NCBI RefSeq assembly: GCF_004298475.1
Contig: NZ_SCRP01000017.1
Location: forward strand, 84,480-148,479
Reading direction: 5' to 3'
From: Paraburkholderia sp.
GTDB lineage: Bacteria > Pseudomonadota > Gammaproteobacteria > Burkholderiales > Burkholderiaceae
DNA length: 64,000 nt
The notes below the pieces were generated by a model. It worked only from the letters and a program-made list of their open reading frames with translations. It ran no database searches and had not been told where the DNA came from. This document shows, one piece after another, positions 19,937 to 29,786 of this stretch; position 1 is the stretch's first letter, and the number at the start of each line of letters is the position of its first letter. Both the position numbers and the translations under genes were made by a program.

Positions 19937-19959
19937 AACGCCTTCAGAAAGGCGTTTTT
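19937..19959 (+). terminator. Rightward terminator-like hairpin with no rightward gene
   Basis: Stem AACGCCTT (19937-19944) with AAGGCGTT (19949-19956) and a run of five T (19955-19959) in the plus direction. No plus-strand gene ends here. It may block antisense transcription into htpX or end an unannotated small RNA. Confidence 0.6.
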
Positions 19960-19977
19960 CGAAGCAGCGGATTTCGG

Positions 19978-20829
19978 TCAGGTCTTGCCCGCCGCCATGT
20001 CCATCAATCTGCGGATGCGCTCCTCGGTGGGCGGGTGCGTTGAGAACAGGCTCGCGACGCCGCCGCCCGAGAGCGGATTCATGATCATCATCTGCGCGGT
20101 TGCGGGATGTTCCTCCGCTACCGGGAACGGAACGCCTTGCGCGTAGCGATGGATCTTGTCGAGGGCGGATGCAAGCGCTTGCGGATCGCCCGAAATTTGC
20201 GCGCCGCCACGGTCGGCCTCGAATTCGCGTGCACGCGAAATCGCCATCTGGATCAGTGCGCCCGCGATAGGCGCGAGCAGCGCGACGGCGATGCTCGCGA
20301 CCGGATTCGCCGGGCGGCCGTTTTCGTCGCGGCCGCCGAAGAACATCGCAAAGTTCGCGAGCGCTGAAATCGCACCGGCCATCGTGGCGGAAATCGTCGA
20401 GATGAGAATGTCGCGATGCTTCACGTGCGCGAGTTCGTGCGCCATCACGCCGCGCATCTCGCGCTCGGAGAGCACACGCAGGATGCCGGTGGTCGCCGCG
20501 ACCGCCGCGTGCTCCGGATTGCGGCCTGTGGCAAATGCGTTCGGCGCGTTTTCGTTGATCAGGTAGACGCGCGGCATCGGCAGCCCGGCGCGCGTGGAAA
20601 GATCGCGAACCATGCGGTAGAACTGCGGCGCCGTGGTCTCGTCCACTTCCTGCGCGTTGTACATGCGCAGGACCATCTTGTCCGAGAACCAGTACGAGAA
20701 GAAGTTCATGCCGAGCGCCACGACGAACGCGAACATCATCCCGCGCTGACCGCCGACCATGCCGCCGATCGCGATAAAGAGGGCCGTAATCGCAGCCATC
20801 AACATCGCGGTTTTGACCCAGTTGAACAT
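19978..20829 (-). CDS. htpX: Membrane zinc metalloprotease HtpX
   Basis: M48-family inner-membrane protease in quality control of membrane proteins. Two N-terminal membrane segments (about 5-25 and 33-50) precede the zinc site HELAH at 131-135 ([13 protein letters not shown]); the third ligand is likely a Glu in [10 protein letters not shown] (about 202-208). Two more hydrophobic segments lie at 145-165 and 178-198. Length is 283 residues, as expected. Two hairpins downstream look like its transcription end. Confidence 0.95.
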   Translation of the reverse strand: MFNWVKTAMLMAAITALFIAIGGMVGGQRGMMFAFVVALGMNFFSYWFSDKMVLRMYNAQEVDETTAPQFYRMVRDLSTRAGLPMPRVYLINENAPNAFATGRNPEHAAVAATTGILRVLSEREMRGVMAHELAHVKHRDILISTISATMAGAISALANFAMFFGGRDENGRPANPVASIAVALLAPIAGALIQMAISRAREFEADRGGAQISGDPQALASALDKIHRYAQGVPFPVAEEHPATAQMMIMNPLSGGGVASLFSTHPPTEERIRRLMDMAAGKT

Positions 20830-20943
20830 TGCTGTGCTCCTTCACCCAAGAGGGAAATCAAATCGTTGAACGCGCGCCGCTCACCGGCAGCGAACGCATT
20901 GTATGCGATTTGTAATATATGAGCGGATGCGAAAAATTCAACG

Positions 20944-21588
20944 TTACCGGGAAGCGGTGGCGAGCTTCACGCCAAGCCCGACGAACGCCGAGCCGACCGT
21001 GCGGTCCAGCCACCGCTTCATGCCCGGCTTGCCGGAGAAGCGCCGCGTGACGCTGCCCGCAATCCAGGCGACAAAGCTGTTCCAGACCGTGCTCATCAAC
21101 ACGAACACGACGCCGAGCGCAAGGAATGCAAGCGCCTTGTGCGAGCTGGTGGCGGTCACGAACTGGGGGAAGAACGAAACGAAGAACAGCACCACCTTGG
21201 GGTTGAGGACGTTGGTCCAGAAGCCCTGCAGAAAGAGCTGGCGCAGCGGACGCGGCGCGCTCGCGCGCGGCGCGGCATCGGCTTCCGCAGTCGCGGGGGC
21301 GGCCTTCGTGAAAATCAGCCGCACGCCGAGATAGACGAGATACACGGCGCCGACGAACTTGACCACGGTGAACGCGGTAGCCGACGCGGCAAGCAGCGCG
21401 GTCAGGCCGAACGCGCATGCGAGCGAATGCACGCAGCACCCGACGGAAATGCCGAGCGCCGAGACGAGCCCGGCGCTGCGCCCTTGCGCGACGCTGCGGC
21501 CGACGATGTAAGCGGTATCCGGGCCCGGCGTCACGTTGAGCAAAAAGACGGCGACGACGAAAAAACCAAAGTGGGTAATGCCGAACAT
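20944..21588 (-). CDS. LysE/RhtB-family amino-acid exporter
   Basis: 214-residue inner-membrane protein with about six membrane segments. The N-terminal NVTPGPDTAYIVGRS block is the family signature, and NPKVVLFFVSFFPQF in the middle is also conserved. Family members export basic amino acids, homoserine or threonine; the substrate cannot be assigned. It lies between fmt and htpX in the same direction, with gaps of about 100 bp on both sides. Confidence 0.9.
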   Translation of the reverse strand: MFGITHFGFFVVAVFLLNVTPGPDTAYIVGRSVAQGRSAGLVSALGISVGCCVHSLACAFGLTALLAASATAFTVVKFVGAVYLVYLGVRLIFTKAAPATAEADAAPRASAPRPLRQLFLQGFWTNVLNPKVVLFFVSFFPQFVTATSSHKALAFLALGVVFVLMSTVWNSFVAWIAGSVTRRFSGKPGMKRWLDRTVGSAFVGLGVKLATASR

Positions 21589-21692
21589 GGCGTCCTCAGG
21601 AAATACGAATCAGGCTGGCCCGATTCTAACGCGCATCAGATCATGCGCGGCACCTGGCCGAATGGACGACTGGCGCGCCAGTGCTTCGTCGC

Positions 21693-22721
21693 TCAGACTG
21701 CAGGCGTGTTCGGTGTATCGGAGGACGTATCGGACGTATGCGGCAGTTGAAAACGCTGTCCCGCGACGAGCGGCATGCCCGCCAGAAATTCGCGCGCGGG
21801 AAGGCGCTTGCCGCCCGGTTTCTGCAGTTGCGTCACGCGCAGCGCACCTTCGCCGCACGCCACCACCACGCCAGCGGGCGTGACGTCGAGGATCTGGCCC
21901 GGCGCAGCGTCTGCGGGAACCCCGGCGCCATCGGCCGGTTCGGCGGCCCAGAGCTTCACCTGCGCACCGTCCAGCGTCGCTGCGCCGCCGGGAAACGGGT
22001 CGAATGCGCGGATCTGGCGCACGAGCGTGTCGGCCGGACGCCGCCAGTCGAGCGCGGCTTCCTGCTTGCCGATCTTTTCGGCGTAGTTCGCGCCCTCGGC
22101 CGGCTGCGGCGTGTTCGACAGATTGCCGCTGCGCTCCAGTTCCACGAGCGCCTCGACAATCAGCTTCGCGCCCTGTTGCGCAAGCCGGTCGTGCAGCGTT
22201 GCGGTTGTATCGGCGGAGGTGATCGGCGTACGCGCCTCGGAGATCATCGCGCCGGTGTCGAGGCCCGCGTCCATCTGCATGAGCGTGATGCCGGTTTCGG
22301 CGTCGCCCGCTTCGATCGCGCGGTGGATCGGCGCGGCGCCGCGCCAGCGCGGCAAGAGCGATGCATGGATGTTGATGCAGCCGTGCGGTGCAATATCCAG
22401 CACTTCCTGCGGCAGGATCAGCCCGTACGCGGCGACCACCATGACGTCGTGCGGCGTCGCATGCAGCAGGTCCAGCGCGGCGGCGGCCTCTTCCGGATAC
22501 TTGCCCGCGCGCCGCAGCGAAGTGGGCTGGGCAACCGCGAGGCCGTGATCCTGCGCGTAGCGCTTGACCGGACTCGCTTGCAGCTTCATCCCGCGCCCGG
22601 CCGGGCGGTCGGGCTGTGTCAGCACGAGCGGCACGGCGAAGCCCGCTTCGTGGATCGCTGCGAGCGCCGCGGCGGCGAATTCCGGCGTGCCGGCAAAGAT
22701 GACGCGAAGGGAGTGACTCAT
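21693..22721 (-). CDS. fmt: Methionyl-tRNA formyltransferase
   Basis: Transfers a formyl group from 10-formyl-tetrahydrofolate to initiator Met-tRNA. The N-terminal hydrolase-like domain shows [15 protein letters not shown], the catalytic Asn-His in [17 protein letters not shown] and the Asp in [11 protein letters not shown]. The C-terminal OB-like domain extends to residue 342, somewhat longer than the usual 315-330. It lies 58 bp downstream of def, its usual partner in formyl-group handling. Confidence 0.96.
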   Translation of the reverse strand: MSHSLRVIFAGTPEFAAAALAAIHEAGFAVPLVLTQPDRPAGRGMKLQASPVKRYAQDHGLAVAQPTSLRRAGKYPEEAAAALDLLHATPHDVMVVAAYGLILPQEVLDIAPHGCINIHASLLPRWRGAAPIHRAIEAGDAETGITLMQMDAGLDTGAMISEARTPITSADTTATLHDRLAQQGAKLIVEALVELERSGNLSNTPQPAEGANYAEKIGKQEAALDWRRPADTLVRQIRAFDPFPGGAATLDGAQVKLWAAEPADGAGVPADAAPGQILDVTPAGVVVACGEGALRVTQLQKPGGKRLPAREFLAGMPLVAGQRFQLPHTSDTSSDTPNTPAV

Positions 22722-22779
22722 GTGCGCTCGAAGTCGGGCTGAAGGAGGAACAACGAAAGAACCGCGTGGCGAAAATACC

Positions 22780-23283
22780 TCACATCGCGCGCTCGAGCTT
22801 CTTCATCTTGTTCCTGATGCGCGTCTGCTTGAGCGGCGAGAGGTACTCGACGAACACGCGGCCCATCAGATGATCCATCTCGTGCTGGATGCACACGGCG
22901 AGCAGATCTTCGCAGTCCATTTCGTAGGTTTCGCCCTTCTCGTTTTGCGCACGAACGCGCACGCTTTCGGCGCGCTCGACTTCGTCGTAGATGCCCGGCA
23001 CCGAGAGGCAGCCCTCTTCGTGGACCACGTGCTCCTTGCTCGACCAGATGATTTCCGGATTGATGAACACGCGCAGTTCACTGTGCGTTTCGGAGACGTC
23101 GATCACCACGACACGCTCGTGCACATCCACCTGCGTCGCCGCGAGACCGACGCCGGGTGCGGCGTACATCGTCTCCGCCATATCGGCGACGAGCTTGCGG
23201 ATGCGGTCGTCGAAGACCTCGACCCGCCTGGCAATCTTGTGCAGGCGCTTGTCCGGGTAATGAAGGATGTTCAGTAGAGCCAT
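22780..23283 (-). CDS. def: Peptide deformylase
   Basis: Metal-dependent enzyme that removes the N-formyl group from new proteins. All three family motifs are present in the 167-residue protein: [16 protein letters not shown] (metal-ligand Cys) and QHEMDHLMG (HExxH ligands and catalytic Glu). It is the first gene of def-fmt and diverges from dprA; the roughly 258-bp gap holds both promoters. Confidence 0.97.
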   Translation of the reverse strand: MALLNILHYPDKRLHKIARRVEVFDDRIRKLVADMAETMYAAPGVGLAATQVDVHERVVVIDVSETHSELRVFINPEIIWSSKEHVVHEEGCLSVPGIYDEVERAESVRVRAQNEKGETYEMDCEDLLAVCIQHEMDHLMGRVFVEYLSPLKQTRIRNKMKKLERAM

Positions 23284-23541
23284 GGTTTTACGGAGTTTCT
23301 ATGAGGGGCCGGGTTCTTGCGGCATCGCGCGGACTGGCCGTTCGGCCAGCTTGTCCGCACGTTGCAGGACGCAGAGGATATACGGACAAAACGGCCGGAT
23401 TCAACGGGCCGCTGCCCACGCCACAGTCCGCAGGCCGCCGCACAGGTGCGCGACGTGTCGAGGGACGCGCCGCACTGGATTTCGGATAGTGAAAATTTTA
23501 TCACGCCGGGTTGCAACCCACCTGGCACCGGGGTTTTCTCC

Positions 23542-24741
23542 ATGCTCGCACCCTTGCCGATCGGCGACGAGGAACGGTCCGCCTGGCTGCGCCTTGCCAC
23601 TGCGCGCGGCCTGAAACCCGCCGCGCTGCGCACGCTGCTCGCCGCCTTCGGGCTGCCGCAGAACGTGCTGGCCCAGCCGTTCGCGACGCTTGCCGCCGCA
23701 GCCGGCAGCGAAGCCGCGCGCGCCGCAGTCGCTGCGCCCACGCCCGGCTTTGCGGAGCGGCTCGAAACGCTGAACGCCTGGTGCGCAACGCCGGGAAACG
23801 CGCTGGTTACGCTCGCCGATCCTGCCTATCCGCCACGGCTCCTCGCGATGCCGGACCCGCCGCCGCTGCTCTACGTACAAGGCCGGCTCGCCTTGCTGCA
23901 CGCGCGCAGCATCGCGGTCGTCGGCAGCCGCAGCGCGACGCCGCAGGCATTCGAAGACGCCGCACGGTTTGCCCGCGCATTCGCAGCCGCGGGCGCCACG
24001 GTCGTCTCCGGGCTCGCGCTCGGCGTGGACGGCGCTGCGCATCGGGGCGCCCTCGACGAACGCGGCGGAACGGCCGCTGTTGTCGGCACGGGAGCCGATC
24101 TCGTCTACCCGCGCACGCATCGCGCGCTCGCCGCGCAGATCGCGCAGCGCGGCGCGATCCTCTCCGAGTGGCCGCTTGGCACGCCCGCGCGCTCGGCGAA
24201 TTTTCCGCAGCGCAATCGCCTGATCGCGGCACTCGTAGAGGGCGTCGTCATCGTGGAAGCCGCCATGCGCTCCGGCTCGCTGATCACGGCACGGCTCGCC
24301 AATGAAATGGGACGCGATGTCTTTGCGCTGCCCGGCTCGATTCACGCGCCGCTTGCGCGCGGCTGCCATCGGTTGATCAAGGAAGGCGCGCAACTCGTCG
24401 AGTCGCCGGAGGAAGTGCTCGAAGCGCTCGGTATTCAGCTGTCCGCCGCGCCCGCAGCATCCACGGCGCACAGCGATGGCGAAAGCGTCGCGCAACCAGC
24501 GCGCGCGGCCAGGCACGAACCGCCCCGGCAAAGCGGCCACGCACGATCGCCGGGCAACCCCGATCCCGAGGCGCTACGCGTGCTCGACGCGCTCGGCCAT
24601 GCGCCCGCCACGCTTGAAATCCTCGCAGCGCGTACCGAACTGAGCGAAGCGGCGTTGCAAGCCGCATTGCTGCAGCTCGAACTTTCCGGGCAATTGAATT
24701 CGCTGCCCGGCGGATGGTTCGTCAGGGCGACACTTCGCTAG
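23542..24741 (+). CDS. dprA: DNA-processing protein DprA
   Basis: Cytoplasmic RecA loader that protects incoming single-stranded DNA in natural transformation. After an N-terminal SAM-like region the Rossmann-like core has VVGSRSATPQAFEDA, VSGLALGVDGAAHRGAL and FPQRNRLIAALVEGVV. The C-terminal winged-helix-like DprA domain (ALRVLDALGHAPATLE) follows an Ala/Pro linker. The start MLAPLPIGDEERSAW at 23542 gives 399 residues; the open frame upstream is not conserved. Confidence 0.94.
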   Translation: MLAPLPIGDEERSAWLRLATARGLKPAALRTLLAAFGLPQNVLAQPFATLAAAAGSEAARAAVAAPTPGFAERLETLNAWCATPGNALVTLADPAYPPRLLAMPDPPPLLYVQGRLALLHARSIAVVGSRSATPQAFEDAARFARAFAAAGATVVSGLALGVDGAAHRGALDERGGTAAVVGTGADLVYPRTHRALAAQIAQRGAILSEWPLGTPARSANFPQRNRLIAALVEGVVIVEAAMRSGSLITARLANEMGRDVFALPGSIHAPLARGCHRLIKEGAQLVESPEEVLEALGIQLSAAPAASTAHSDGESVAQPARAARHEPPRQSGHARSPGNPDPEALRVLDALGHAPATLEILAARTELSEAALQAALLQLELSGQLNSLPGGWFVRATLR

Positions 24742-24806
24742 CCCCGGCATGTTACATTCGCGCCAAATGTACCGCCTCTATATAGAAGAGAACGCAAGGA
24801 ACGACC

Positions 24807-25184
24807 ATGCCAGCGCTTGACCTCGACACCGATGCCGACCGGATCGCCGGCCGCGTCGCCGACCGCGATACGCTGTTCGTCGCGTGCCTGTGCGCCGATT
24901 GGTGCGGCACCTGTCGTGATTATCGGGCGACGTTCGATCGCATCGCCGACGCGCACCCGGACATCTGTTTCGCCTGGATCGATATCGAAACGCACGCCGA
25001 CCGCTTTGACGACCTCGATGTGGAGAACTTCCCGACGATCCTGATCGAAGATGCCTCTGCAACGCGCTTTTTCGGCACCGTGCTGCCCCATGGCGCCGTG
25101 GTCGAGCGCATGCTCGCCGATCTCACGGCGCTGCCGGGCGTGACAGACGCGCCGAAGCTGCGCCCCGCGCTTGCCGAGGCATGA
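24807..25184 (+). CDS. Thioredoxin-like protein
   Basis: 125-residue cytoplasmic thioredoxin-fold protein with the redox motif WCGTC (ADWCGTCRDYRATF, near residues 32-36) and the cis-Pro in NFPTILI. No signal peptide is seen. It is shorter than, and distinct from, classical TrxA (WCGPC replaced by WCGTC), so its substrate may be specialised. It follows dprA by 65 bp in the same direction. Confidence 0.88.
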   Translation: MPALDLDTDADRIAGRVADRDTLFVACLCADWCGTCRDYRATFDRIADAHPDICFAWIDIETHADRFDDLDVENFPTILIEDASATRFFGTVLPHGAVVERMLADLTALPGVTDAPKLRPALAEA

Positions 25185-25546
25185 AGCAGGGGCAGGAGCC
25201 GCAGCAGGAGCACGAGCCGCAGGCCGCCCGTGCGCACAATGACCCGATTCCGATCAGTCCCTCGCTTGCCCGCTGGCTCGTCGCGCCATTATGATTGGGC
25301 GCTTTATGTGACAACTGCGGTGCCAACCGCGTCAGCAGCGGCGGCGACAACTGCGTTGTCAACTGCAGCAGCGACTGCAACGGCAGTAGCAACAACAGCG
25401 TCGATGGCGGCCAACGAGAAGATGCGAAAATCGCCGCCGCCGCACCTTGTGCTATAAAGCGGTCGTTACAGGACCGGCCCGAGAACCGACCCGCTCAGGC
25501 GTCGGCCACAGGCGCACTAACCCGGATTCACCCACTTATAAAAGTC
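25185..25546. other. Intergenic region upstream of topB
   Basis: 362 bp without a convincing gene. Positions 25310-25425 are low-complexity DNA built of ACAACTGC/AGCAGCGAC-type triplets. Read in frame these give only Ala/Thr/Ser runs, so I treat them as non-coding. The topB promoter should lie in 25430-25540. Confidence 0.5.
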
Positions 25547-28201
25547 ATGTCCAAAGCTCTGATCATCGCCGAGAAGCCATCCGTCGCGAACGACATCGCA
25601 CGCGCTTTGGGCGGGTTTACGAAGCATGACGAGTATTACGAGAACGACGATTTCGTCTTGTCCTCGGCGGTCGGCCATTTGCTCGAAATCGCCGCACCGG
25701 AAGAATATGAAGTCAAGCGAGGCAAGTGGAGCTTCGCGCATCTCCCCGTCATCCCGCCGCATTTCGACCTCAACCCGATCGCAAAAAGCGAATCGCGCCT
25801 CAAGGTGCTCACGAAGCTGATGAAGCGCAAGGACGTCGACCGCCTCATCAACGCATGCGACGCGGGGCGCGAGGGCGAGCTGATTTTCCGCCTGATCGCG
25901 CAGCACGCGAAGGCGAAGCAGCCGGTCCAGCGCCTCTGGCTCCAGTCGATGACGCCCGCCGCCATTCGTGACGGCTTCACGCATCTGCGCAGCGACTCCG
26001 ATATGCAGCCGCTCGCCGATGCCGCACGCTGCCGCTCGGAAGCCGACTGGCTCGTCGGCATCAACGGCACGCGGGCCATGACCGCCTTCAACAGCAAGGG
26101 CGGCGGCTTCTTCCTGACCACCATCGGTCGCGTTCAGACGCCAACGTTGTCGATCGTCGTCGAACGCGAAGAGAAAATCCGCCGTTTCGTGCCGCGCGAC
26201 TACTGGGAAGTGCGCGCCGAGTTCGTCTGCGCCGCCGGTTTCTACGAAGGCCGCTGGTTCGACCCGAAATTCAAGCGCGATGAATTCGACCCGGAAAAGC
26301 GCGACTCGCGCCTCTGGAGCCTGCCGGCCGCCGAAACGATCGTCGCCGCCTGCCACGGCCGCGAAGGCACCGTCACCGAGGAATCGAAGCCTTCCACGCA
26401 GCTCTCGCCCGCGCTCTTCGACCTGACGAGCCTGCAGCGCGAGGCCAACAGCCGCTTCGGCTTTTCGGCCAAGAACACGCTCGGCCTCGCCCAGGCGCTG
26501 TACGAAAAGCACAAGGTGCTCACCTACCCGCGTACCGATGCGCGCGCGCTGCCCGAGGACTACCTCGATACCGTCAAGCAGACGCTCGACATGCTCAAGG
26601 AGAGCAACAACTACCTGCCGCATGCGAAGCAGGTGCTCGACAAGGGCTGGGTGAAGCCGAACAAGCGCATTTTCGACAATTCGAAGATCAGCGACCACTT
26701 CGCCATCATCCCGACGCTGCAGGCGCCGAAATCGCTGTCCGAGCCGGAGCAGAAGCTCTACGACCTCGTCGTGAAGCGCTTCCTCGCCGTGTTCTTCCCG
26801 GCCGCCGAATATCGCGTCACGACTCGCATCACCGAAGTCGCGGGGCATCACTTCAAGACCGAAGGCAAGGTGCTGGTCGAGGCAGGCTGGCTGCAGGTGT
26901 ATGGCCGAGACACGGGCGGCGACGACGCCAACCTCGTGCCGGTGCAGAAGAACGAGTTGGTCAAGACCGACAAGGTCGCCGCGCATCAACTGGTCACGAA
27001 GCCGCCCGCACGCTACAACGAAGCGACGCTGCTCTCGGCCATGGAAGGCGCGGGCAAGCTCGTCGAGGACGACGAACTGCGCGAGGCGATGGCCGCGAAG
27101 GGCCTGGGTACGCCGGCCACGCGTGCGGCGATCATCGAAGGTCTGCTCGGTGAAAAGTATCTCGTGCGCGAAGGGCGCGACCTGATCCCGACCGCGAAGG
27201 CCTTCCAGCTCATGACGCTGCTGCGCGGCCTTGACGTCAAGGAACTCACGGCGCCGGAACTCACGGGCGAGTGGGAATACAAGCTCTCGCAAATGGAGCG
27301 CGGCAAGCTGCCGCGCGACGCGTTCATGCAGGAAATCGCCCGCATGACGCAGACCATCGTGAAGCGCGCGAAGGAATACGACTCCGACACGATCCCGGGC
27401 GACTACGCGACGCTCGAAACGCCGTGTCCGAATTGCGGCGCTCAGGTGAAGGAAAACTATCGGCGCTTCGCCTGCACGAAGTGCGAGTTCTCGATTTCCA
27501 AGATTCCGGGCGGCCGTCAGTTCGAGATCCCCGAGGTCGAGGAACTGCTGCAGAACAAGACGATCGGCCCGCTTTCCGGCTTCCGCAGCAAGATGGGCCG
27601 TCCGTTCTCGGCGATCCTCAAGCTCTCGTTCGACGACGAAACGAAGAACTACAAGCTCGAATTCGACTTCGGCCAGGATCAGGGCGGCGAAGACGGCGAA
27701 GCGCCCGATTTCTCGGCGCAGGAAGCCGTGGGCGCGTGCCCGAAATGCGGCGGGCGCGTGTTCGAACACGGCATGAGCTACGTCTGCGAGCATTCGGTCG
27801 CGAACCCGAAGACGTGCGACTTCCGCTCGGGCAAGGTGATCCTCCAGCAGGAAATCACGCGCGAGCAGATGGCGAAACTGCTCGCCGAGGGCCGCACGGA
27901 TCTGCTCACGAACTTCAAGTCGTCGCGTACGGGCCGCAACTTCAAGGCGTTCCTCGTGAAGCAGAGCGACGGCAAGATCGGCTTCGAGTTCGAGAAGAAG
28001 GAACCCAGCACAAAGACGGCAGCAAAGGGCGCGGCGAAGAAATCGACCGCGGCCGCTGAGGCGGCGCCCGAGACGCAAGCGGCTAACGACGAAGCGCAGG
28101 ACGTCGCGAAGCCCGCTCGCAAAACTGCGGCAGCAAAGTCGACGACAACGGCGCGCAAGACTGCCGCGCGCAAGACGCCCACCCGCAAGACGGGCTCCTG
28201 A
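25547..28201 (+). CDS. topB: DNA topoisomerase III
   Basis: Type IA topoisomerase that decatenates and relaxes single-strand-containing DNA. The TOPRIM domain has LIIAEKPSVANDIARALGG with the catalytic Glu, and the NACDAGREGELIFR acidic motif. The nucleophilic Tyr is in VLTYPRTDARALPEDY. Two C-terminal zinc ribbons are visible (CPNCGAQ...ACTKC and CPKCGGRV...TCDF), then a Lys/Ala/Thr-rich basic tail. The ATG at 25547 gives MSKALIIAEKPSVAND and 884 residues, as in relatives; the longer open frame upstream is low-complexity. Confidence 0.96.
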   Translation: MSKALIIAEKPSVANDIARALGGFTKHDEYYENDDFVLSSAVGHLLEIAAPEEYEVKRGKWSFAHLPVIPPHFDLNPIAKSESRLKVLTKLMKRKDVDRLINACDAGREGELIFRLIAQHAKAKQPVQRLWLQSMTPAAIRDGFTHLRSDSDMQPLADAARCRSEADWLVGINGTRAMTAFNSKGGGFFLTTIGRVQTPTLSIVVEREEKIRRFVPRDYWEVRAEFVCAAGFYEGRWFDPKFKRDEFDPEKRDSRLWSLPAAETIVAACHGREGTVTEESKPSTQLSPALFDLTSLQREANSRFGFSAKNTLGLAQALYEKHKVLTYPRTDARALPEDYLDTVKQTLDMLKESNNYLPHAKQVLDKGWVKPNKRIFDNSKISDHFAIIPTLQAPKSLSEPEQKLYDLVVKRFLAVFFPAAEYRVTTRITEVAGHHFKTEGKVLVEAGWLQVYGRDTGGDDANLVPVQKNELVKTDKVAAHQLVTKPPARYNEATLLSAMEGAGKLVEDDELREAMAAKGLGTPATRAAIIEGLLGEKYLVREGRDLIPTAKAFQLMTLLRGLDVKELTAPELTGEWEYKLSQMERGKLPRDAFMQEIARMTQTIVKRAKEYDSDTIPGDYATLETPCPNCGAQVKENYRRFACTKCEFSISKIPGGRQFEIPEVEELLQNKTIGPLSGFRSKMGRPFSAILKLSFDDETKNYKLEFDFGQDQGGEDGEAPDFSAQEAVGACPKCGGRVFEHGMSYVCEHSVANPKTCDFRSGKVILQQEITREQMAKLLAEGRTDLLTNFKSSRTGRNFKAFLVKQSDGKIGFEFEKKEPSTKTAAKGAAKKSTAAAEAAPETQAANDEAQDVAKPARKTAAAKSTTTARKTAARKTPTRKTGS

Positions 28202-28260
28202 TCGCGCGGCGTGCGACGTCCGGCGGCAACGCCGAGCGCGCTGCACCGCCAGCCCAAGAC

Positions 28261-28295
28261 AAAAGGCGCAACCTCTCACGAGGTTGCGCCTTTTT
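28261..28295. terminator. Bidirectional terminator between topB and the LysR gene
   Basis: Stem AAGGCGCAACCTC with GAGGTTGCGCCTT around a TCAC loop, flanked by AAAA on the left and TTTTT on the right. It can end topB (plus) and the convergent LysR gene (minus). Confidence 0.92.
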
Positions 28296-28332
28296 ATCGC
28301 CCGATGCGCGGAGATATCGGCTTTATAGCGCT

Positions 28333-29472
28333 TTATAGCGACGAAAGCACCGAGGTCCGCGATCGTACTCCCGGGCGCACGGCCTTCGGCTCGCGCTCGC
28401 CGTCGAGCAGATCTGGCAGCGGCTCCGAACCATCGAACGCGTCCGACGAAGCCGGATACTGCGCGCCATGGCGCGCCGTTGCGGACGTTGCAGATGCAGA
28501 TGCAGATGCAGATGCAGATGCAGATGCAGCCGCAGGCTGTGCCTGCCCGTCCGTCGCCGGCTGCTCACTGAGCTGACCGTTCGGCGTCTGGCTGAAGTGC
28601 TCGACCAGGTGATCGATGAACGTGCGCACCTTGGCGGGCAGATGGCGGCGGCTCGGGTAGGCGATGTTGATCTCGATCTGCGGCAGACGATACTCGCTCA
28701 GGAGCCGCACGAAACGGCCGCGCGCCATGTCGCTGCCGATCAGATAGCTCGGCAGGACCGCGATGCCCATGCCGAGCAGCGCGAACTGGCGCAGCATCTC
28801 GGTGTTGTTGGCGATGATCACGTTGGTCGGGCGCACGCGGATTTCGCCCTCCGGCCCCGTGAAGACGCGTTCGTCGCCCCAGTATTCCGACGGCAACGAC
28901 AGCGACGGGTGGTCCATCAACTGCTCGGGGCGCGTGGGCGTGCCGTGCTTTTCCAGATACGCGGGCGTCGCGCAGACGGTCATGCGGCCGGTCGTGAGAC
29001 GCCGCGTGACGATGCTCGCGCTGCGCATCTGCCGTGCGGCGACGATGCCGAGGTCGAAGCCCTCTTCGACGAGATCGACCTGGCGGTCGACGAGCGACAC
29101 GTCGGGAACGACCTGCGGAAAGCGCTGCGTGTAGGTTTGCAGCACCGGCGCGAGATTGTGCAGTCCGAACACGACCGGCGCGACGATGCGCAGCGTCCCG
29201 ACGGGTTCGTGATTGCGCGCGACCACCATCTGCTCGACGTCTTCGAGTTCGTCGAGAATCTGGCGCGTGCGCTCGAGATAAACCTGACCCGATTCGGTCA
29301 GCGAGAGGCTGCGGGTCGTACGGTTAAGCAGCCGCGTGCCGAGCCGGCTTTCGAGGTCGGCGACGTGGCGCGTGACGACTGCGTTGGAGATATCCATCGC
29401 GGCGGCGGCCCGGGCAAAACTGCCAAGGTCGGCCACTTTGACGAACACTCGCATCGACTGCAGATGATCCAT
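28333..29472 (-). CDS. LysR-family regulator with a low-complexity C-terminal tail
   Basis: 379-residue regulator. The N-terminal winged helix-turn-helix is at residues 1-60 (LGSFARAAAAMDISNAVVTRHVADLESRLGTRLLNRTTRSL), followed by a CrgA-like substrate-binding domain to about residue 297. A further 75-80 residues form an unusual tail rich in Ser/Ala/Pro with an (Ala-Ser)n run coded by hexanucleotide repeats. The start MDHLQSMRVF at 29472 is the family norm; six more upstream codons are open. Target genes are unknown. Confidence 0.9.
   Translation of the reverse strand: MDHLQSMRVFVKVADLGSFARAAAAMDISNAVVTRHVADLESRLGTRLLNRTTRSLSLTESGQVYLERTRQILDELEDVEQMVVARNHEPVGTLRIVAPVVFGLHNLAPVLQTYTQRFPQVVPDVSLVDRQVDLVEEGFDLGIVAARQMRSASIVTRRLTTGRMTVCATPAYLEKHGTPTRPEQLMDHPSLSLPSEYWGDERVFTGPEGEIRVRPTNVIIANNTEMLRQFALLGMGIAVLPSYLIGSDMARGRFVRLLSEYRLPQIEINIAYPSRRHLPAKVRTFIDHLVEHFSQTPNGQLSEQPATDGQAQPAAASASASASASASATSATARHGAQYPASSDAFDGSEPLPDLLDGEREPKAVRPGVRSRTSVLSSL
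28490..28529. repeat. Hexanucleotide tandem repeat (GCAGAT), about 6.5 units
   Basis: Six and a half perfect copies of CAGATG inside the LysR coding region encode an alternating Ser-Ala run. Change in copy number would alter tail length without shifting the frame. Confidence 0.9.
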
Positions 29473-29564
29473 GAGACGACTCCTGCCCAATGACTGCTCG
29501 CGCCATCCAGCCAGGCGAGCTGCGAATTCTCCTACGACTCGTGAATTCGTGCAGAAGTTGCTCG

Positions 29565-29578
29565 AAAGTACGTACTTT
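29565..29578. promoter_or_regulatory. Perfect 14-bp palindrome upstream of the LysR gene
   Basis: AAAGTACGTACTTT is a perfect inverted repeat 93 bp upstream of the LysR start, in the AT-richer part of a 314-bp gap (29473-29786) that otherwise holds no gene. It could be an operator; the bound protein is unknown. Confidence 0.45.
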
Positions 29579-29743
29579 TCTTATGGGTTTCTTCGACTAT
29601 GACAAAAAATGTGTAACCAAATAGTTCATTGTTTCTTCACGCACAACAATTCCCGCACCGCAGCGAATTAGCTCCGCAAGCGGCGAACAGCTCCTGCATG
29701 GCCTGAAACACGGCATCCCGGCATCCCGGCGCCCAAAATGAAA

Positions 29744-29763
29744 GGGCCGCCCGAAGGCGGCCC
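29744..29763 (-). terminator. Intrinsic terminator of the former pckG gene
   Basis: Stem GGGCCGCC / GGCGGCCC with a CGAA loop; read leftwards it is followed by TTTCATTTT. It lies 24 bp beyond the stop codon of the PEP carboxykinase remnant, where a native terminator would be expected. Confidence 0.85.
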
Positions 29764-29786
29764 GGCAGTGAGTGAACGCTCACATA

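Noticed and set aside
25230-25457. Ala/Thr-rich frame upstream of topB as a gene
   Set aside because: Low-complexity trinucleotide-like DNA; no ribosome site and no conserved feature.
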